A stretch of 30,038 bases of DNA from a bacterium (GTDB taxonomy: Bacteria > Cyanobacteriota > Vampirovibrionia > Gastranaerophilales > Gastranaerophilaceae), in the NCBI GenBank assembly GCA_017444705.1, contig JAFSWA010000026.1, positions 1-30,038 on the forward strand, written 5' to 3'. A program made the translations under genes and the position numbers. The notes under the pieces were generated by a model. That model made no database searches, was not told where the DNA came from, and saw only the letters and a list, made by a program, of their open reading frames with translations. Below, in pieces: positions 29,675 to 30,038 of this stretch (its first letter is position 1; every line of letters begins with the position of its first letter).

Positions 29675-30038
29675 ATGAAAAAAGAAAACAAAGAAACAAC
29701 ATACACAACATGTCATTGCGAAAAAAGTTCCCTCCCCTCAATAAGGGTAAGAATAAAGGGAGAGGTGAAAGCTCTTTTGAAACCCCTAAAAATTAAGGGT
29801 TTCAAAAGAAGAAAAGACAGCCCCTCACCCCTCGGCAGACTATGTTGCTTACGCAACACCCGCTGCCGCACCCCTCTCCTGAATGAGGAGAGGGGAAAGA
29901 AAGCCGGATTTACGCTCTCTTGTAAATCCTTTCGCTCACGCCTGTTGCGTGCTTTGCATACGCAGTCGCATCGCAAGGCGTTCGCAAACCAAGTTTCGCA
30001 AGTTTCACTTGCTCACACTCCGCTATCGCTACGGATAC
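29675..30038 (+). pseudogene. Short gene start running into a repeat element (partial, likely disrupted)
   Basis: With a promoter and AAAAGGA upstream, ATG 29675 begins MKKENKETTYTTCHCEKSS and stays open for 121 codons to the window edge. Only about the first 11 codons look like a normal gene start. From 29708 the DNA is palindromic repeat, and the encoded protein turns into a Arg/Ser/Cys-rich string without family features. Most likely an insertion of the repeat element interrupted a small gene, with the open frame arising by chance. A repeat-derived new protein is the less likely alternative. The 3' end is unseen. Confidence 0.45.
29708..30038. repeat. Dense palindromic repeat region
   Basis: It opens with ACATGTCATTGCGA (29708-29721), 13 of 14 identical to the start of copy B at 24791-24804. 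Hairpins follow: a 13-bp stem 29773-29785/29797-29809 (CTTTTGAAACCC core), TGTTGC/GCAACA (29843-29858), a 10-bp stem CCCCTCTCCT/AGGAGAGGGG (29871-29895), GGATTTAC/GTAAATCC (29906-29929), and GCAAG-TTTCA-CTTGC (29998-30012). The part from 29982 matches the element upstream of clpP. GC content is higher than in the neighbouring genes. It looks like a mosaic of several dispersed elements. Confidence 0.7.

Noticed and set aside
29713..29976. Minus-strand 87-codon frame in the terminal repeat region
   Set aside because: Arg-rich product generated by palindromes, no RBS and no family features.

Overview
The window is an AT-rich bacterial chromosome segment. It combines LPS synthesis (kdsB), an Omp85 outer-membrane assembly protein with three POTRA domains, peptidoglycan genes (murC, murB, ddl, ftsQ), a type IV-pilin-like protein opening with MKKAFTLAETLITL, and very large repeat proteins without signal peptides. 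Together these suggest a diderm bacterium resembling Gastranaerophilales (Melainabacteria, the non-photosynthetic relatives of cyanobacteria). This placement is inferred from gene style and has not been tested by a search.

Layout. 1-3290: a minus-strand pair, a partial unknown gene and a regulator built from four tandem GntR-type winged-helix domains. Divergent from it is a plus-strand unit: consensus promoter, tiny His-codon leader ORF whose ATG sits at the predicted +1, three-segment attenuator ending in an intrinsic terminator, second His/Cys-rich small ORF, then a membrane-associated protein of unknown function. 3430-9360: a 1976-residue repeat protein. 9404-16714: a tight minus-strand operon proS-murC-murB-ddl-ftsQ-nadE, with overlapping genes and a NadE whose glutaminase domain looks dead. 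16865-19038: a divergent pair, an amino-acid-binding lipoprotein and a MATE transporter, with abutting promoters and apparently leaderless mRNAs. 19152-20420: a minus-strand stress cassette of small membrane protein, ECF sigma factor and LTxxQ (Spy/CpxP-like) periplasmic protein. 20522-23318: a secreted unknown protein, kdsB, clpP, a small secreted protein and an XRE-type regulator. 23437-24639: the large pilin-like protein. 24979-26325: gdhA. 26540-29593: omp85-tsaE-tsaB. Palindromic repeat elements lie at about 21930-22025, 24701-24892 and 29708-30038. The last one runs in frame into the start of a short promoter-bearing ORF.

How the parts connect: most genes are housekeeping (cell wall, LPS, outer-membrane assembly, t6A tRNA modification, NAD and glutamate metabolism). 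The most unusual parts are the His-leader attenuator in front of a gene that is not histidine biosynthetic, the four-domain DNA-binding regulator beside it, and the recurrent geometry of a TATAAT-type box ending exactly 6 nt before ATG. That geometry occurs at four genes and implies leaderless translation. No rRNA, tRNA, CRISPR array or transposase was seen.
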